DNA of 64,000 bases from Paramecium sonneborni (GCA_905182985.1 CAJJDN010000010.1:765143-829142); one strand, 5' to 3'. Positions 44,261 to 57,441 are shown, counted from the stretch's first letter. Numbers and translations: made by a program. The notes: generated by a model not told the origin, from the sequence alone.

Positions 44261-45892
44261 TCAAAAATTACATAAACTAATCATGGATGCTTCTGGAGAA
44301 AAATAACTTGATCTCTTTTTTTAAGGTAACGCTGTACTTATTGACATTTATGACATTGATTTTCTTTATTGCTTTTAAAAAGTTCTTAAGAATTTATTTT
44401 TTAATTAATAAATCTTAGGGGACTTAATTTAATTCAAATAATTAATTTTCTCCATACTCATTACACATAACTAAACTTTTGTCCTTTTTCTCATCTCTTC
44501 TGCTTCTCCTTTTCCAAAATCTAGAGGGCTTACAATTGGATTCATAGGTTCTTTTAATAACTTTTATTATTAATCAATTATAAATGAAGGAGAATAATTA
44601 TTAAATTTTTAAGCTTAAAAACCTCTTGTTGAATTGAAATATAGAGAACTAGTTCTTACAGATATAAAATTTCTAAAATTAGAAACATCTTTATCAAATC
44701 TCATCTATAATTCTGTTTCACTTTATGAATAACTTTATATATTCAATTGCTTATGTAATTTTTAAGATTACTTGGATCTAAAATATTAAAATTAAAATAC
44801 TTACTCCAATTTTTATCTTTAAACTTCTACTTATTTTTGATATCTTTCAACAGCTAATTAATATAAATAAAATCTATCATTTTTATGAGTATCATAATTC
44901 TATTTCAAAATTTTTTTACATTCTTCAGGAAAATCATTTTCAAAATCTTAAACTTTTATTTTCAAAAAGCAAGCCTAAAGTGATTTTATTTTGATTGTAT
45001 AATCATATTTTTCATTAAAATATATTTCCTCTCCAAATAAGCAATAATTATCTTAAATTGTTACTGAAATATTTTCATTTTAAAACTTTTTAAGAATAAT
45101 ACAATTTCCTTATTTCATTATGTAGAATTCATTTCCTTTTTTACCTTCTTCAAAAAGTAATTCATCACGAGCTAAAAATATAGTCTATTGAAATGTCGAT
45201 ATAAATTGTTTACCTAAAAACTATAAAAGATACATTCAAGTCGAGCATTTGAGTAATTCAATTTAATCTAAACTTGCATATATAATTACTGATGGAAAAA
45301 AGTTAAAAATCAATGTTTTTGCTTTGACTTAAGCTAAATTTATTGCAGACTCGAATCCTTTTAAAAACGAATTATCCAATATCAACAAATGCAGTTTTTC
45401 TATTGATATAGCAGACAACGATCTTGGTTAATTAGTCAAAAAACTTTTATCTCCAAAACCATCTCCACTTTTCAATTCTCGAACTATATAACCATATTTA
45501 TTATAATAGTTTGAACTTAGATATAGTTTTTAATACTTTGTTGAATTAAAACAAAATTATTGTAATGGCTTACTTCTTAATAAGTAGACTGAACCAGAAA
45601 GTATAAGATATATTTTAGAATTTGAGGGATCCTTCTCTTAAAAAATAAGTGAATTTTCTCTAAAAATTTCTAACTTTAATTAATTCATCATCTAATTTTT
45701 CATAATTAATACCAATATTATGCGATCCAATGTTAAATGTTGAATAAGGATATCATAAAAATATTTAAAATATTAATATGATAATAAAATTTAAAGTAGG
45801 ATTTCATTTTCAAAAACTTCTCTACTCGACTTTGTAAGAAGTTTGATAACTTTCTCTTAATCATTAAGTTTATTGTAATTAGTTTACAACAT
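44261..45892 (-). CDS. protein with two cyclic-nucleotide-binding-like domains, 529 aa
   Basis: Two short introns (22 and 20 nt) close together near 45200-45280. Two cNMP-binding-type beta folds are seen: LILSGSVYLL...LKSGDGFGDKSFL then RSLSAISIEKLHLLIL (first), and EGKKGNEFYIMKQGNCIIL...CLFGEE then YTIKIKSLQACFLKIK (second). The phosphate-binding cassettes are incomplete (no clear R-x-A after the second), so nucleotide binding is uncertain. The C-terminal 190 residues are polar. No kinase or channel part is attached; many Paramecium proteins share this stand-alone layout and their function is unknown. Confidence 0.82.
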
Positions 45893-46037
45893 AAAAATAA
45901 ATTATAAATTAATTATTTTAAAACATTTATTAAATATTGTATATTAGTAAATAAAAGATTCAATCCTTACAAAATATATTAGTTCAATATAAAATATAAA
46001 TAGTAATGTAATAATTCTGAATAGATAATATTTTTAT

Positions 46038-46286
46038 TCATAAAATTCCACCTATCTTATTGGGTTTATTTTATTAAGGTTTTGCTAACCAGTTTATTTT
46101 TTACTATAAACTTTGTTCTAGTTCTAACAATTAATTTTTCATTTCATAAAGTTTTTATGATTTTTTCTTTTTGTTACTATTAATAAAATTTTTCATATAT
46201 GAATTTGATTTTATTTTGTATTAATGAGTTAGTTCTTTTGGAGTAATCCTAAAATATCTTGGGTTTTTCATTTTTTTTTTCTCCAT
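46038..46286 (-). CDS. small basic protein, 82 aa
   Basis: A frame of 82 codons from MEKKKMKNPRYFRITPKEL to TGA. It is rich in Lys/Gln/Asn with one likely coiled-coil stretch (LYEMKNQLLELEQSLQQKI). Sequence just upstream in another frame also looks coding (ENICARIQTIRNINEYSNNP), so a longer gene with an unseen intron or a base error in the 10-A run is possible. Family unknown. Confidence 0.45.
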
Positions 46287-46494
46287 TAAATTCTCTTATT
46301 CATTTTGGTTGACTAAATAGGATTATTTGAATATTCATTAATATTTCTGATAGTTTGTATCCGAGCACATATATTTTCAATTTCATATTTTGGTATTTGT
46401 CAATCTAGAAACCTTATTTATCATTGGATAATATATAACTCTTAAATTAAATAATTTTTAGAATATGATCTTTATTTTAATAAAATTTGATTTT

Positions 46495-47224
46495 TCAGTA
46501 TTAATTTTTAAAGAAAGCTAATACTGCCTCATGACTTTTCAAATAATCCTGATGAAGCAGGTCACTGGGATCACTACTTTCCAAATTAATCATCTTTATT
46601 TTTTCAATTGTTTGATTAAGTTCTTTAATCTATTGTTTGGCCATTTGTAATTCTAAATAGAGGGTTTATTTTTCTTTATTCAATATTTGATACCTTTTGT
46701 ATTCATCTTCTACATAAAGTTTCTAATTTTGAAGTTCCTATTATTTAAAAAGAATATCTTACTTATATCATGGAAATAATAATTTCATTTTTTCCTTCAT
46801 TCTAAAAAGAAGAATTTTTGAAATCATCAATTTAAGTTAAGAGTGATTTAATTTTGTTTGATTAATTTTCTACAATATTAGTTAATCTTTCATTATCATC
46901 TATTAAAGTCTTGATTTAATCAATTGGTAATTTCTTAAATGTTTCAATTTATGATTCTAACTATTTATTTTTTAATTCTAGAGATTAGATTTTAGTTTTG
47001 TAATCCATTTATTCCATTTACTTAATTTTTATTTACAAAGATTCATTTTCTTTATTTAATAAACTAACTAATTTAGTCAAACGAGTAATTTCTCTATCTG
47101 TTGTTAAACACTAACTGCTTTCTTAATTGTTTGTTGTTTCTGAACTAAATTGTCTTGACATAGAAAAAGGATGTGGCGATTTGTTTGAATCACTTAAAAC
47201 TCTAATAAGTTAAGATTTTTGCAT
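46495..47224 (-). CDS. coiled-coil protein, 234 aa
   Basis: One 25-nt intron. A polar 50-residue N-terminus (MQKSQLIRVLSDSNKSPHP) precedes about 170 residues of regular coiled coil (ITRLTKLVSLLNKENE onward), ending in SHEAVLAFFKNQY. No enzyme motif or TM helix. It lies 38 bp downstream of NDP kinase on the same strand. A structural role is the only inference possible. Confidence 0.75.
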
Positions 47225-47262
47225 TTATTATAATTATTAAAAATGAAAGTGTTTTAAAGTAA

Positions 47263-47745
47263 TCATTCACATACCCAATTTAAATCGGAAGGTTTCCAAT
47301 CAACAATTTCCTTAATATTGAACCATAAATTAATTTCTTTTTAAGCTGATTCACAAGAATCACTACCATGTATTAAATTTCTTTATAATTCAAGTGCATA
47401 ATCCCCTCTTACTGTTCCTGGTTTCTATTCTATAGGATTTCTACCTTCTCCAAGCATAGAACGAATTTATCTAACAACTAATTATTTAAATTTCATATTA
47501 CCATCTTTTCCTTACCATATCATAGCAATAACTGGTCCTGATAACATATAACAAATTAAACAAGGAAAGAAAGGCTTAAACATCAATTCTTCATAATGTT
47601 TCTGTAACAATTCTTAATTTGGTATTAACATTTTCATAGCAACCATAGAAAATCCTTTATCTTCAAATCTTTATATTATTCTTCCTATGATTCTTCTCTA
47701 AACTCCATCAGGTTTTATTAATACAAATGTTTACTCCTTTTCCAT
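47263..47745 (-). CDS. NDK: nucleoside diphosphate kinase, 160 aa
   Basis: An intronless, full-length NDP kinase: [18 protein letters not shown] at the start, the Arg/Thr phosphate-binding residues in [12 protein letters not shown], and the active-site motif NLIHGSDS with catalytic His126. It transfers the gamma phosphate of ATP to other NDPs through a phospho-His. Length matches group I NDPK (about 150) with a short C-terminal extension (NWVCE). The gene is one of few here without an intron. Confidence 0.97.
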
Positions 47746-47917
47746 TTTAGTAGTTAATTAATTAAATATATAATTAATATTATATATTTGATATAATCAT
47801 TAGCTAATAGAAAAAATGCTAAAATAAATGTCAATTTTATAAGTTATAAAAGATATTTACATGGCTATTCCTTTTTAAAGAAATTAATGTGAAAAATTAA
47901 TATTTAATAGCTTATCA

Positions 47918-48501
47918 TCAATAATAATTTAATTAATTCTTAGCATAACGAAGAGCACATTTTTTATTTGGGTGTAGATTCCATTTTTTGGTTTCAAACT
48001 TTTAATAGAAATATTCAACATCATTCACATTTATTAAGTTTATGAAGGCATACCCGATATTACAATTTTTCTTAATTAGAATAATAAATTTTACAATCTA
48101 ATCATATGGCATATATAAATAGTTATACTTTCCTTTAACAAAAGCATCAACTTCAATAATCAAATCCTTTAGGCTATATTCAAGAGGAATATTCTTTAAC
48201 ATTAAAGTTGTTCTAGGATCATGTTTTATGCATAAAGGATTTATTTAGTAATCTTAATTAAATTGTGGCTACAGAAAATAAGGTTTTAATTATTATGAAA
48301 AAGGTGAAATGATTACAGAATCTATCAAATATATCATAGTTAATTACATCTAAAACAATCCAAAAAGTCATCATTAGTATCATCTGAATGATCAACATCA
48401 TCTTCTAAATTTTATGAATTAACTTAATTTAAATCTTTAAATAATTAATCATCATCTTTTTCTAATGTAAGTTCTTATAATTTGATATTAGCTTAAAGCA
48501 T
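47918..48501 (-). CDS. Mei2-type RRM protein, 177 aa
   Basis: Two introns (26 and 24 nt). An acidic N-terminus (MLQANIKLQELTLEKDDDQ) precedes the C-terminal RRM of the Mei2 family: RTTLMLKNIPLEYSLKDLII, GKYNYLYMPYDQIKNCNIGYAFINLINV, EYFYQKFETKKWNLHPNKKCALRYAKNQ. In yeast and plants Mei2 RRM3 binds RNA and drives meiosis or differentiation. Here the protein is only the single RRM with a short tail, unlike the three-RRM Mei2. The start codon is only 13 bp from that of the diverging gene. Confidence 0.88.
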
Positions 48502-48514
48502 TTATTTTTTAATA

Positions 48515-49099
48515 ATGTCTTCAAAATTATTTAAATACAAAAAACAAGGAGAGAATTTCATACTTACTGTTAAGGATTCTTAAGAACTTGCACAATAATT
48601 GAGAAATGAACACACTCAACTTTCTAAGTAGATTGCAGATTTTGAAATGAAAAAATAATTAGTTGAAGATAAATTAAGAGAATTATCAATTAAGTTCAAT
48701 ACATTTTACTAATATAGTGATTAACCTGAAGTACCCCATATGGTTTTTAAAATGCCCATTGAACCTATCCAAGAAGAGTCAAATACTAACTAACAAATTT
48801 TTTATCAATTAAATGACTACTAATAATATATACCAGAGAAGTAAGAACATTAAATAAAAACGAAAAGAGAACTTTTTGAATATTTTAGTTATAAAACAGA
48901 TATTTAAGAAAGTTTTGATGATCTCAATGATATAACAATCCTTAAGAAACTTTCTGAATAATTTGGAATTAAAACAAATAATACAAATAAATTAAAATAA
49001 CAATTAAAAATTATTTAATCATATTTGTAAAATTAATCCTTTCCCTCATCCTGGAATTAAATATATAATTAGGAATTATTTGAAAAATTAGAAATTTGA
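48515..49099 (+). CDS. hypothetical protein, 194 aa
   Basis: An intronless frame of 194 codons. Residues 1-65 start basic (MSSKLFKYKKQGENFILTV) and continue as a short coiled coil (KDSQELAQQLRNEHTQLSKQ). The rest is a mix of polar linker and helix (FGIKTNNTNKLKQQLKII). No family recognised. It diverges from the Mei2-type gene with 13 bp between ATGs and converges on the next coiled-coil gene with 23 bp between stops. Confidence 0.6.
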
Positions 49100-49122
49100 T
49101 ATATAATAAATAAGTATATACT

Positions 49123-51882
49123 TCAGATTCTTCTATGTTAATCTATCTTTTCACCCCATCTCTTTTCCAATCTTTCCAAATTTTAAACATTTTCATCATA
49201 TTTTCTCTTTAAATTTTAGAATTCATCATTTTTATCATTTAATTCTCTTTATTTCCTATTATTTTCATTAGTCAAACCATTAACTTTTTATTAAAGACTT
49301 AAATTATCTCTCTGAAGATTCTCAAGTGTAATTTAAAGATCTTACTATCTCAATATAGATCCTAAATAGATTAAAATTTTAATTACTTCTACTTTCCTCT
49401 TGTATCTTTTTGCTTTATTATTCTTTTCTCATTTCTTCTAAATTCATATGTAATTACTCTGCCTCTTCCTTTCTTTTCTTTAACATTTCATTGAGATGTT
49501 ATTATTCCTATTTTGATTAATTTAATTCATTTCTTAAATTTATAATGATAGCTTAATTTTAGTTTTATTACATTCCAATTCTTAAGAGTTCTTCTTATGT
49601 GTTAAAACTTTAACTTCTAATTTTTTCGACTTCTAATTTCAAAGTCTCTATTTAATCAGTTTTACTTTGAATTTCAACTTAAAGTTATTACTCTCTTTAT
49701 TCAAAATCATAAGATGATAAAGCATTTCTTTTATCAAGCATTTTTAATTACTAATCCATAGTTTATTTAAAGTCTAGAATTTCTTATTCTTTTATTTGTA
49801 ATAGTTCTTCATTTTATAATTTTGTATTCTTTAATCTTCTTTCTAAATCATTTATATTTTCTTAACAAACTTTCTTCTATATTTCATATTAATCTTTCGC
49901 TTCACTTAACTCTTCAATTAATTCATTTAATTATCTTTCTTTTTCTTAAGTTCTTCTTCCTTATAATTAAATCATTTCATTTAATTCTGTTACTTAATAT
50001 TTCATTTCTTATTAAGTTGCTTAATTCATTTTATGTAATCTTTCACATTCTAACCTCAAAGCATTTTCAGTTTATTTTAACCCTTCTATTTGCTGATTCA
50101 ATTATTATTATACTGCATTTTACTATAAGAATTGTTGATTCATTTAATCATTTTTTATTAATAAGGTTTAATTTTTATCAATAGTTTTTTTAAACTCTTA
50201 TTTTTAGAATGATAATTCTTGATTTAATTATTCAAGCTTCTTTTCATTTATTTTAAATTCCTCTTACATTTTATTCTTCTTTAAATCCATAGATTTAAAT
50301 TCATCTAACAATTTTTGATAATCTTATTTAGATTTTTATAACTTTTCCTCCAATCCTTTTAACTATTATGTATAATTATTGATCTAACCTCCCAATTCTT
50401 TTTCAATCTCATTTCTCTATTTTAAAAGATTAGAAATTTCAGTTTCTTTTATTTATAAAGCACTTTTTAACTAATCATTTAAAATTTCTAAATTGTGACA
50501 AATTTCAACTGATTATTCTTCTGAAATTTTTTTTTCCTTCAAAATCTATTTAATTTTTTCATCTAATCTTTAAATCATTTCATTTTTGCTATCTATCGCC
50601 TTAGAATCAACTTAATTATGAGCCATTTCTGCTTTTAAATTATCATTTTCAATTTGTAATTATAATAATTTAAGTTCTAATTACTCTTATTATTTTGAAG
50701 TGCTTGAATGAATAGACTTCATCATTAAAGGTGATTTAGATATATCTTTTTGATTACCTTTTTCAGAAAGTAATTGTTTATATTTACTTTCTAATTAGTC
50801 ATAATCCTTTTGTAATTTTTAATTCTTCTATTTATAATCTTAAAAATCTTCATTAATTATTTTATTTTAATTTATTTTGATACTATTGAAAGAATCCATT
50901 TACTATAATTTCATCTTCATTTCTTCATTTTCTTTTTAGTTTATTTATAAGCATTCAAATACTCTATTGAATTCCTTATTAGCTTAATTAGCTTTATCTT
51001 CAGCCTGTTATCTAATCCTTTATTCTTCTGTTACTTTTTATTCTTATTCAATTAAACATTTATTTAACTATCAGATTAATATTTTTTAAATACTTTTTAA
51101 TTTTCTTAAACCAAAGCTGTCATTTTTATTTATAACTATTCAAGTATTGCCTTGAGTTTATTATAATCTTCTGCCATATTTTAGGATTTTTAATCATTTT
51201 CAGAATTGTCAATATTACATATTTCTTCAAGTTTTCTAAAAGAAGCTAATATTTCAACTATTCTATCATTAAAATTATCAGGTCGTTTTCCTTCACTAAT
51301 AAATCGTTAGACACTTGAAATGAAATCTTTCAATTATCCAGAAACTCGTGATATTTCTGTTGATATTTTTGGTTTTTATTATATTTATTATATTATCCCA
51401 TAATTTTAAGATGATAATCTACTATTAATTACAGTATTGTGTTAATCTGTAGTAGATTTACTAGTCAAACCATAATTTTCTTTGCTTTCTAGGATACTTC
51501 CATCTTTCTTTGAGGTGTTACTTTTTCTTTCAGTTGTAGTATCTTTATTAAAATCACTTTAAAAATTTCCAGCATATGTTTTATGATATTCGTATTTATA
51601 TGTTTCATAATTTGGCTTTGTATCATTTGAAGATTTTACAAAGTCTTATTGATTATATGGTTTTAGTACTTCATAATTTTGATTTAAGGTTTTTGTGTTA
51701 AGTTTGTATTGAAAGGAATTATCTAATTTTTATGGAGGAGATGGTTAAATTATAATATTATTTTAGACTAAACATTTGCCTTCAAATAATGGTGATTGAA
51801 TATATGGAGAGGGCCCATGTGTTTATATTTTAGCTTATGATAATGTTTTAGGACAATATATTTCTTTATCCGGTGATTACAT
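49123..51882 (-). CDS. long coiled-coil protein, 902 aa
   Basis: Two introns (26 and 25 nt). The first 190 residues are a disordered Ser/Pro/Tyr/Asn-rich head (MQSPDKEIYCPKTLSQAKI). The remaining 700 residues are almost unbroken coiled coil, with short Pro-containing breaks near KDISKSPLMMKSIHS. The end is basic (RLEKRWGEKIDQHRRI). This is the plan of large fibrous or tethering proteins; no kinesin, GRIP or other anchor domain is present, so a more precise role is not claimed. Confidence 0.82.
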
Positions 51883-52169
51883 TTAAAAATTTCCAATATC
51901 CTTTTAAACAGAGAACTATCTATTAATTAAAGAGATTTGACTTGGTTATTGTATTCTTTTCATATTAAGTAGTTAAATGTTTTTTATTTATTTTTCGGTT
52001 AAAATTAATATGTATTTATTTATTATAATTGTTTACATTTCTTAATGATGATGATTTTGTATCACTAGATTTTGAAATGATCAGCTATAAAATAGATGTA
52101 TAAAGCTCAGAAGAAGATTACAATATATTATTTATTATATATATTATTATAATATAAAATATAATAAAA

Positions 52170-53983
52170 ATGGACGAGAGGGAAGAAGAGAAAGCTTTCA
52201 TCTAATAATTACAAAAATTTTGGGAATAAAGAGGTGTAACTATAAAAATACCTCAAATTGGTGGTCGAGAATTAGAGGTTTTTAAACTATACAAAGCAGT
52301 AACAAAAAGAGGAGGTTTAAAAGTAGTATCAGCCAATAAATTATGGAAAGTAAAATTTAATTTTGATCAGCAAAGGAAATAGTAGATCAATTCTCTTTTC
52401 CAGCTACCTGTACCTCAGCCTCATTTACTTTAAGAAATCATTATTAAAAATTACTATTAGCATATGAATAAAAATATTTCTTTGGAAAAGAAGATGGTTA
52501 TATCTATGATGAAGAAATGAGTTCCAATAGAAAAAAAACTAAAATTGGCTTTGAAGAGGAAAATCAATAAGCAAGTTATGCGTATGAATATTATCTATGT
52601 AAAGTGTAGAAGCAGAAGATAGACAACATTAATAAGAATATATTGGATAACCTCTTATCACACTTTTAAATTAAAATTATTCAAAAGCAGATAAAGCAGA
52701 AACTATATTTTTTATAAAGAAATCAAAAATCTAAGCTTAAGCAAGTGAAGTAAAAAGAATTATGCTTGCTTTTGAAAGTAGAATTGATGATGAACTTACT
52801 TTTGCCATTAACAATTTATTAATGTATTCATGCAATTATTCAGTATTAATATATATCATTATTTATTTAGTAAAGCTTTCTCTTGGATTAGTATCCATAA
52901 TTACTTGATACTATTACTTCATATATAGAAGACACAATTAAATAAATTAGTTACCTAAATAAATCTTATTCTTTTAAAACTTGTCTTTAAACAATTGGAT
53001 AATAATAATTGGAAAATTTAGGATAATAATAAAGAAAATCTATGCAAGTTTAAACTGATTTGATTAAAAATCAGAATGTATTAGAAAATTATAATTCACA
53101 TATATCAGTTATTATGAATGATCAAACTGCTGAAATTGTTAGACCAAGTGAATTAATATATCAGAAAAAATATAAAGACTTAATTTAAGGAAATTATGAG
53201 AAAAAAGCAGAATGTAAACATTTGGAAAAATTGAGAACTTTGTTTGTAGCTTTGAGGAATTTAGCTATGATTAGATCTAACGAAACTTGTTTCATGAAAT
53301 AAGATAAGTTGGTTTCCTTTTTTTATTAAATACTTTTATCTGGAGCTGATCAAGAATTATCAAAATCAGTATTAGAAATATTTTCAGTATTGTCAAAACA
53401 TATACATTTAAAATAATCAGTCTATATGGATCCCTTTATGTAAAAGTTGATAGAAATTCTGAATGGTGAATCATATGAAGATATTGGTTTGGTAACAGAA
53501 ACCTTAAGAAATTTAATTTCCATATCTGATAATGAAGCCCTAATTGAAGGAACTATAGGAGAGTATATTGATTAATTGGCAAGATTACTAATATATCAAA
53601 ATTAAGAATTAAGAGAAATTGTTTTGGAATTTTTCTGTTATTTAAGTGATTTAAAAATGGCAACCAGGCTCTCTATAGCTAAACACCCTAAAATATTATA
53701 GAGGCTTGTAGCTATTTTAAGTATTGGATAAATTAAGAACAATTCTCAAAAATAATAAGATTCAAGAAATAATCAGGATAAAATCAATGAAAAACATGTC
53801 AAATTAGCAGCTATTACTCTCAATAATTTATCATAAGCTCCAGCAGCCAAATAATATTTGCTTATTTTTGAAAAGTAAATCTTTTAATTTTATTAGAGGG
53901 AATTATTTTTGGTGGCCGCATCAGATGAGACTGTTACACCTTTGCTTTCATAAATTCTTTTTGAGTTATCATTAGTAGAATGA
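52170..53983 (+). CDS. ARID-domain protein, SWI/SNF-subunit-like, 578 aa
   Basis: Residues 8-100 form an ARID DNA-binding domain: FIQQLQKFWEQRGVTIKIPQ, GRELEVFKLYKAVTKRGGLK, TLRNHYQKLLLAYEQKYF. The C-terminal 350 residues are helical and repeat-like (LRTLFVALRNLAMIRSNET, LVTETLRNLISISDNEA, VKLAAITLNNLSQAPA), resembling the armadillo-type C-terminal region of ARID1/ARID2 subunits of chromatin remodellers. Three introns (26, 23 and 28 nt). It sits alone between divergent and convergent neighbours. Which SWI/SNF subfamily it belongs to is not settled. Confidence 0.88.
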
Positions 53984-54208
53984 ATACATTAAATTTATTT
54001 TAAATATGGCTAAAGTTATTATAGAATTTATAATATAATGTATTTTTAAGAAAAATAATTTTGTTTCTATCCTAATCCTAACCCATATGTACATAATTAA
54101 GAAATCAAATAAATATGTTGAATTATTTGCTTTTTTTAGAATAAACATAAATTTTATTTTGATTTTTTAAATATAGCATTCATCTTTTGATGATCAACTT
54201 ATATATAT

Positions 54209-55627
54209 TCAACTATTTAGTTCTTTATTTTTCAAAGCTTAGAGTACATCTTGATCTTTCCCATAATATTGATACTTATATGTAAAAAATTCATACTAAC
54301 AATAATTGACACTCGTTAATTTGTTTATTTTAATTTTAGTCTTATCTTTTTGCCTATTCTAATTTTTAAATTAGATATGTTAAAAAATCTTCATTATTCA
54401 TATTTAACTCTGTAATTTCATTATTCTTAGGATTTTAATCATGATTCCTCATTATTGAGATATCATAAGCTCCATTATCCTTTCTATCAGTTCCTAGACT
54501 TTCATCTCTTTTTGAATTTTATTTTTCATCTTCTTTATTATGTCTACTTTTCATAAAATATGTAGGTTTGTTTTCTAAACTTTAAGCATTACCACTAACT
54601 CTGACTAATTCTTTTTTTACAGGTTATACTCTGCTTCTATTTTAAGGACTTTAATCAGGACTAGCTTTTCTTTTTTTATCAGGAGTAATGTTACGTGGCT
54701 AAGAATTAATATTAACATCATCAGATTATCTATTTTTGGAATTATTATTGAGTATTATTTCTAATTGTTTAATTTCACATCTATGAGTTGGATTATAAGC
54801 TAATAGATTTCTGATAGCATTAGTACTAGCTTCTGAAATTGGATGTTTAAACATTAATGTATAATCCTTTTGATATTGTTATAATTTTCTAATTAAATCA
54901 TCCATCTCCATTGAGAAAAAAGGAACGACACCTTTATAATAAATATAAGTAGATACCAAAAATCATTTCAAAAAATAAGACTCCTAAAGACCATAAGTCA
55001 GTTTTATAATTGTATTCATTTTTTAATAATGTTTCTGGTGACATATATAATGGAGATCCAATCTAAAACTATTTATCTTCAATTCCAACTTTATCTTAAT
55101 GAACTGCAAAGCCAAAATCTGCTAATCTCACTTCGCCTTCATGAATTAAGATATTTGATGGTTTAATATCTCTATGAACAATTTCTTAAATAAAAATGAA
55201 AGATTACTTTTTGAATTTAAATACTTCAATGCTTCACCAATTTATAATACATAATTAATTACTATGTTTTCAGGTAAAGATCCTTTTTATTTTAATATTT
55301 ATAGTATATCTATTGTATATATATATATAAATGTTGTTTACCTGTCTCACAAAATTCTGTTATTATATAATAATTATTAGCTGTTTCATAGTAAGCATAC
55401 ATCTTTAGAATATATGAATGATTCAATTGTTTAAGGATATTAATTTCATTTCTAAGCATCTATTCAAAAATGCCTTTAGTTTGTTTTTTGTCAATCTGTT
55501 TGATTGCTACTGGCATTTTAGTCTTTTCATGATATCCTTTATAAACATGACTGAATTAACCAACACCAACTTTCTATTCTTCAGATACTAAATAAACATA
55601 TTCTCCTATGACTTTTTCGTTAAGCAT
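54209..55627 (-). CDS. ULK/Atg1-like Ser/Thr protein kinase, 438 aa
   Basis: Four introns (32, 23, 25 and 22 nt). The kinase domain fills residues 1-270: Gly loop KVGVGQFSHVYKG, VAIKQIDKK, IVHRDIKPSNIL, LADFGFAV, GSPLYMSPE and DLWSLGVLFFEM; all catalytic residues are present. The N-lobe QMLRNEINILKQLNH and APE region resemble the ULK/Atg1 group, which ciliates have expanded. The C-terminal 170 residues are polar with many Ser and basic clusters. The start codon is 23 bp from the diverging coiled-coil gene. Substrate and any autophagy role are unknown. Confidence 0.92.
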
Positions 55628-55650
55628 ATTAAATTTAAAATAATTTAACA

Positions 55651-56627
55651 ATGGATGAATATATAACAGTAACAATCGCTTATACTCTCAATAGTCGAAT
55701 CGTGATTTAATCAAAGCTATAGATTGTATTCCAGTCCCAGATCTTACAGTATCTTCGCTATCATAATAATCAGCACGATACCCAAAAAAAGAGAGTTCCA
55801 TTACTAAGGATTAAGTCATTAAAATCTTGAAAAAGACTCAACCATAAGAATAAACTGCTCTCTAACCTAGAGCAAATTTATACTTAAATGCTTTCAATGC
55901 ATTTGATCCTCAGGATATCTTTGATAAAGATAAGATTAATAAAAATACTTAATAAAAGAATCTACTTCATTAAATTTCTTAACTATAATTACAAGTTGAT
56001 CATTAAAGAAAAGAAATTGAATCTTAAATTAACTAAATTGCATTATTAAATAAATAAACTAATCTTTTAACTAATGAAATTTAGGAAAAGAATCTCTAAT
56101 TATCAATGAATGCTTAAACCATTTAATAATTACATACTATTAATATTCAATAATAATAGATTATAGAAAATTTGTCACTTGAAAATCAGTACAAATAAAA
56201 ATTCAATATATTATGTCATTAAAAAGACTCACAATCTATTACTGAATTAAAATCTAAAATATAAAATCTTGAATCTGAAATTAATAAAACTAGAGCCACA
56301 TTTACTTTATTTTCTCCAAAGAATGAAACATTTTAATCAGATTCTTAGTCTTTAAAAAATAAAACATTTGATCCTGAATTATTAAGTGAAGAAGAAACAT
56401 TGACAATGCTATTAACTTTACTTAATAGAGTTTCAAAAAGTTCCAGGATGACTACTATCTTACAAAAAAATGCCGATTTTAAAAAATTAATCAAATTCAA
56501 AAGAAATCAACCAAGTATCAATAGATTATCTATTGCTTAAAATAATAAATCTGTGGAACGTCATTTATCCTGTAATTAAGAGTATTTCAACAAATTGATA
56601 AAAAATTAAGTAATAAAGTTTAATTGA
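55651..56627 (+). CDS. coiled-coil protein, 316 aa
   Basis: A 26-nt intron directly after the first six codons (MDEYIT) leads into SNRDLIKAIDCIPVPDL. An 80-residue polar head precedes about 130 residues of coiled coil (LLHQISQLQLQVDHQRKEI onward), and the C-terminal part is Ser/Lys/Asn-rich (LSEEETLTMLLTLLNRVSK). No recognisable enzyme domain. It shares a 23-bp intergenic gap with the ULK-like kinase on the other strand, so the two probably share promoter DNA. Confidence 0.7.
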
Positions 56628-56896
56628 TAGTTAAATTTATTTTAATGTCTTATCAATTATTATGTTATTTATGTTATCATATATAAATAAGTATATATTT
56701 CAATAAAAATAATAAATTTATTAAAAACTCCTTAATTTTCTGTAAAGATTCTAACTTAATAAAAAATTAACTTAAATCTAATTCGAACATAATATTATCC
56801 AAAAATTTATAATTTATTGAAATAAAATTCTTCCTTTAAAATAAGATTTAAAGTGATTAGTATAACATATCTAAATAGTATATATATATAAATTTC

Positions 56897-57385
56897 TCAT
56901 TTTTTAAAATAGTTTCCTCTACTAGTTAAACAGGTTTGAGGTTCTATTTTAAAAACAGATTATGCCATTTTGATTGGAGTTGTTTAAATACGTATATTTT
57001 CTTTGTTATTAGATTTACAATTATGACACTATGTTAAACAAATATTTTCAAAGGAACAAGAATTATTAAATAAATTAGCAAAAAGTCTTGATTTTTAAGG
57101 TGTTTTAGGAGGAGCATCAACTTTGGGTACTAAATTTTTATCTAATTAACTATTTTATAAAGGTGACATTGATCTCCTCAATCTACTTATATTAACATTT
57201 TGATCGTTAATATTTGGTTATATATGTTTTTTTGTTTTAATGCATTAAATGATGTTCTGATTGTTCAAATATTTAAGTGATAATAATTAATCATCTAAAT
57301 CATGCTTGAAATCGAAGTGTTTTTTTGTACGTATTTAAGACTTTTATTCTGGAGTTGTAGTTCTTAGTGAGCCACTAAATATCAT
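56897..57385 (-). CDS. hypothetical basic protein with Cys pairs, 162 aa
   Basis: An intronless frame (MIFSGSLRTTTPEQKSQ to TGA). It is basic and polar, with SP and TP sites and a cluster CSFENICLTQCHNCKSNNKE whose four Cys could bind zinc, though spacing fits no standard finger. No family recognised. The start lies 56 bp from that of the diverging TPR gene. Confidence 0.6.
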
Positions 57386-57441
57386 TATCAGTTAATAAAT
57401 TAATAATATACTTATGGGAATATATTAAAAATTCAAAATTT

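Noticed and set aside
54060..54090. CCTAATCCTAACCC-like motif suggestive of a telomere
   Set aside because: Only two imperfect units, and Paramecium telomeres are repeats of GGGGTT/GGGTTT; it lies inside an ordinary intergenic gap.
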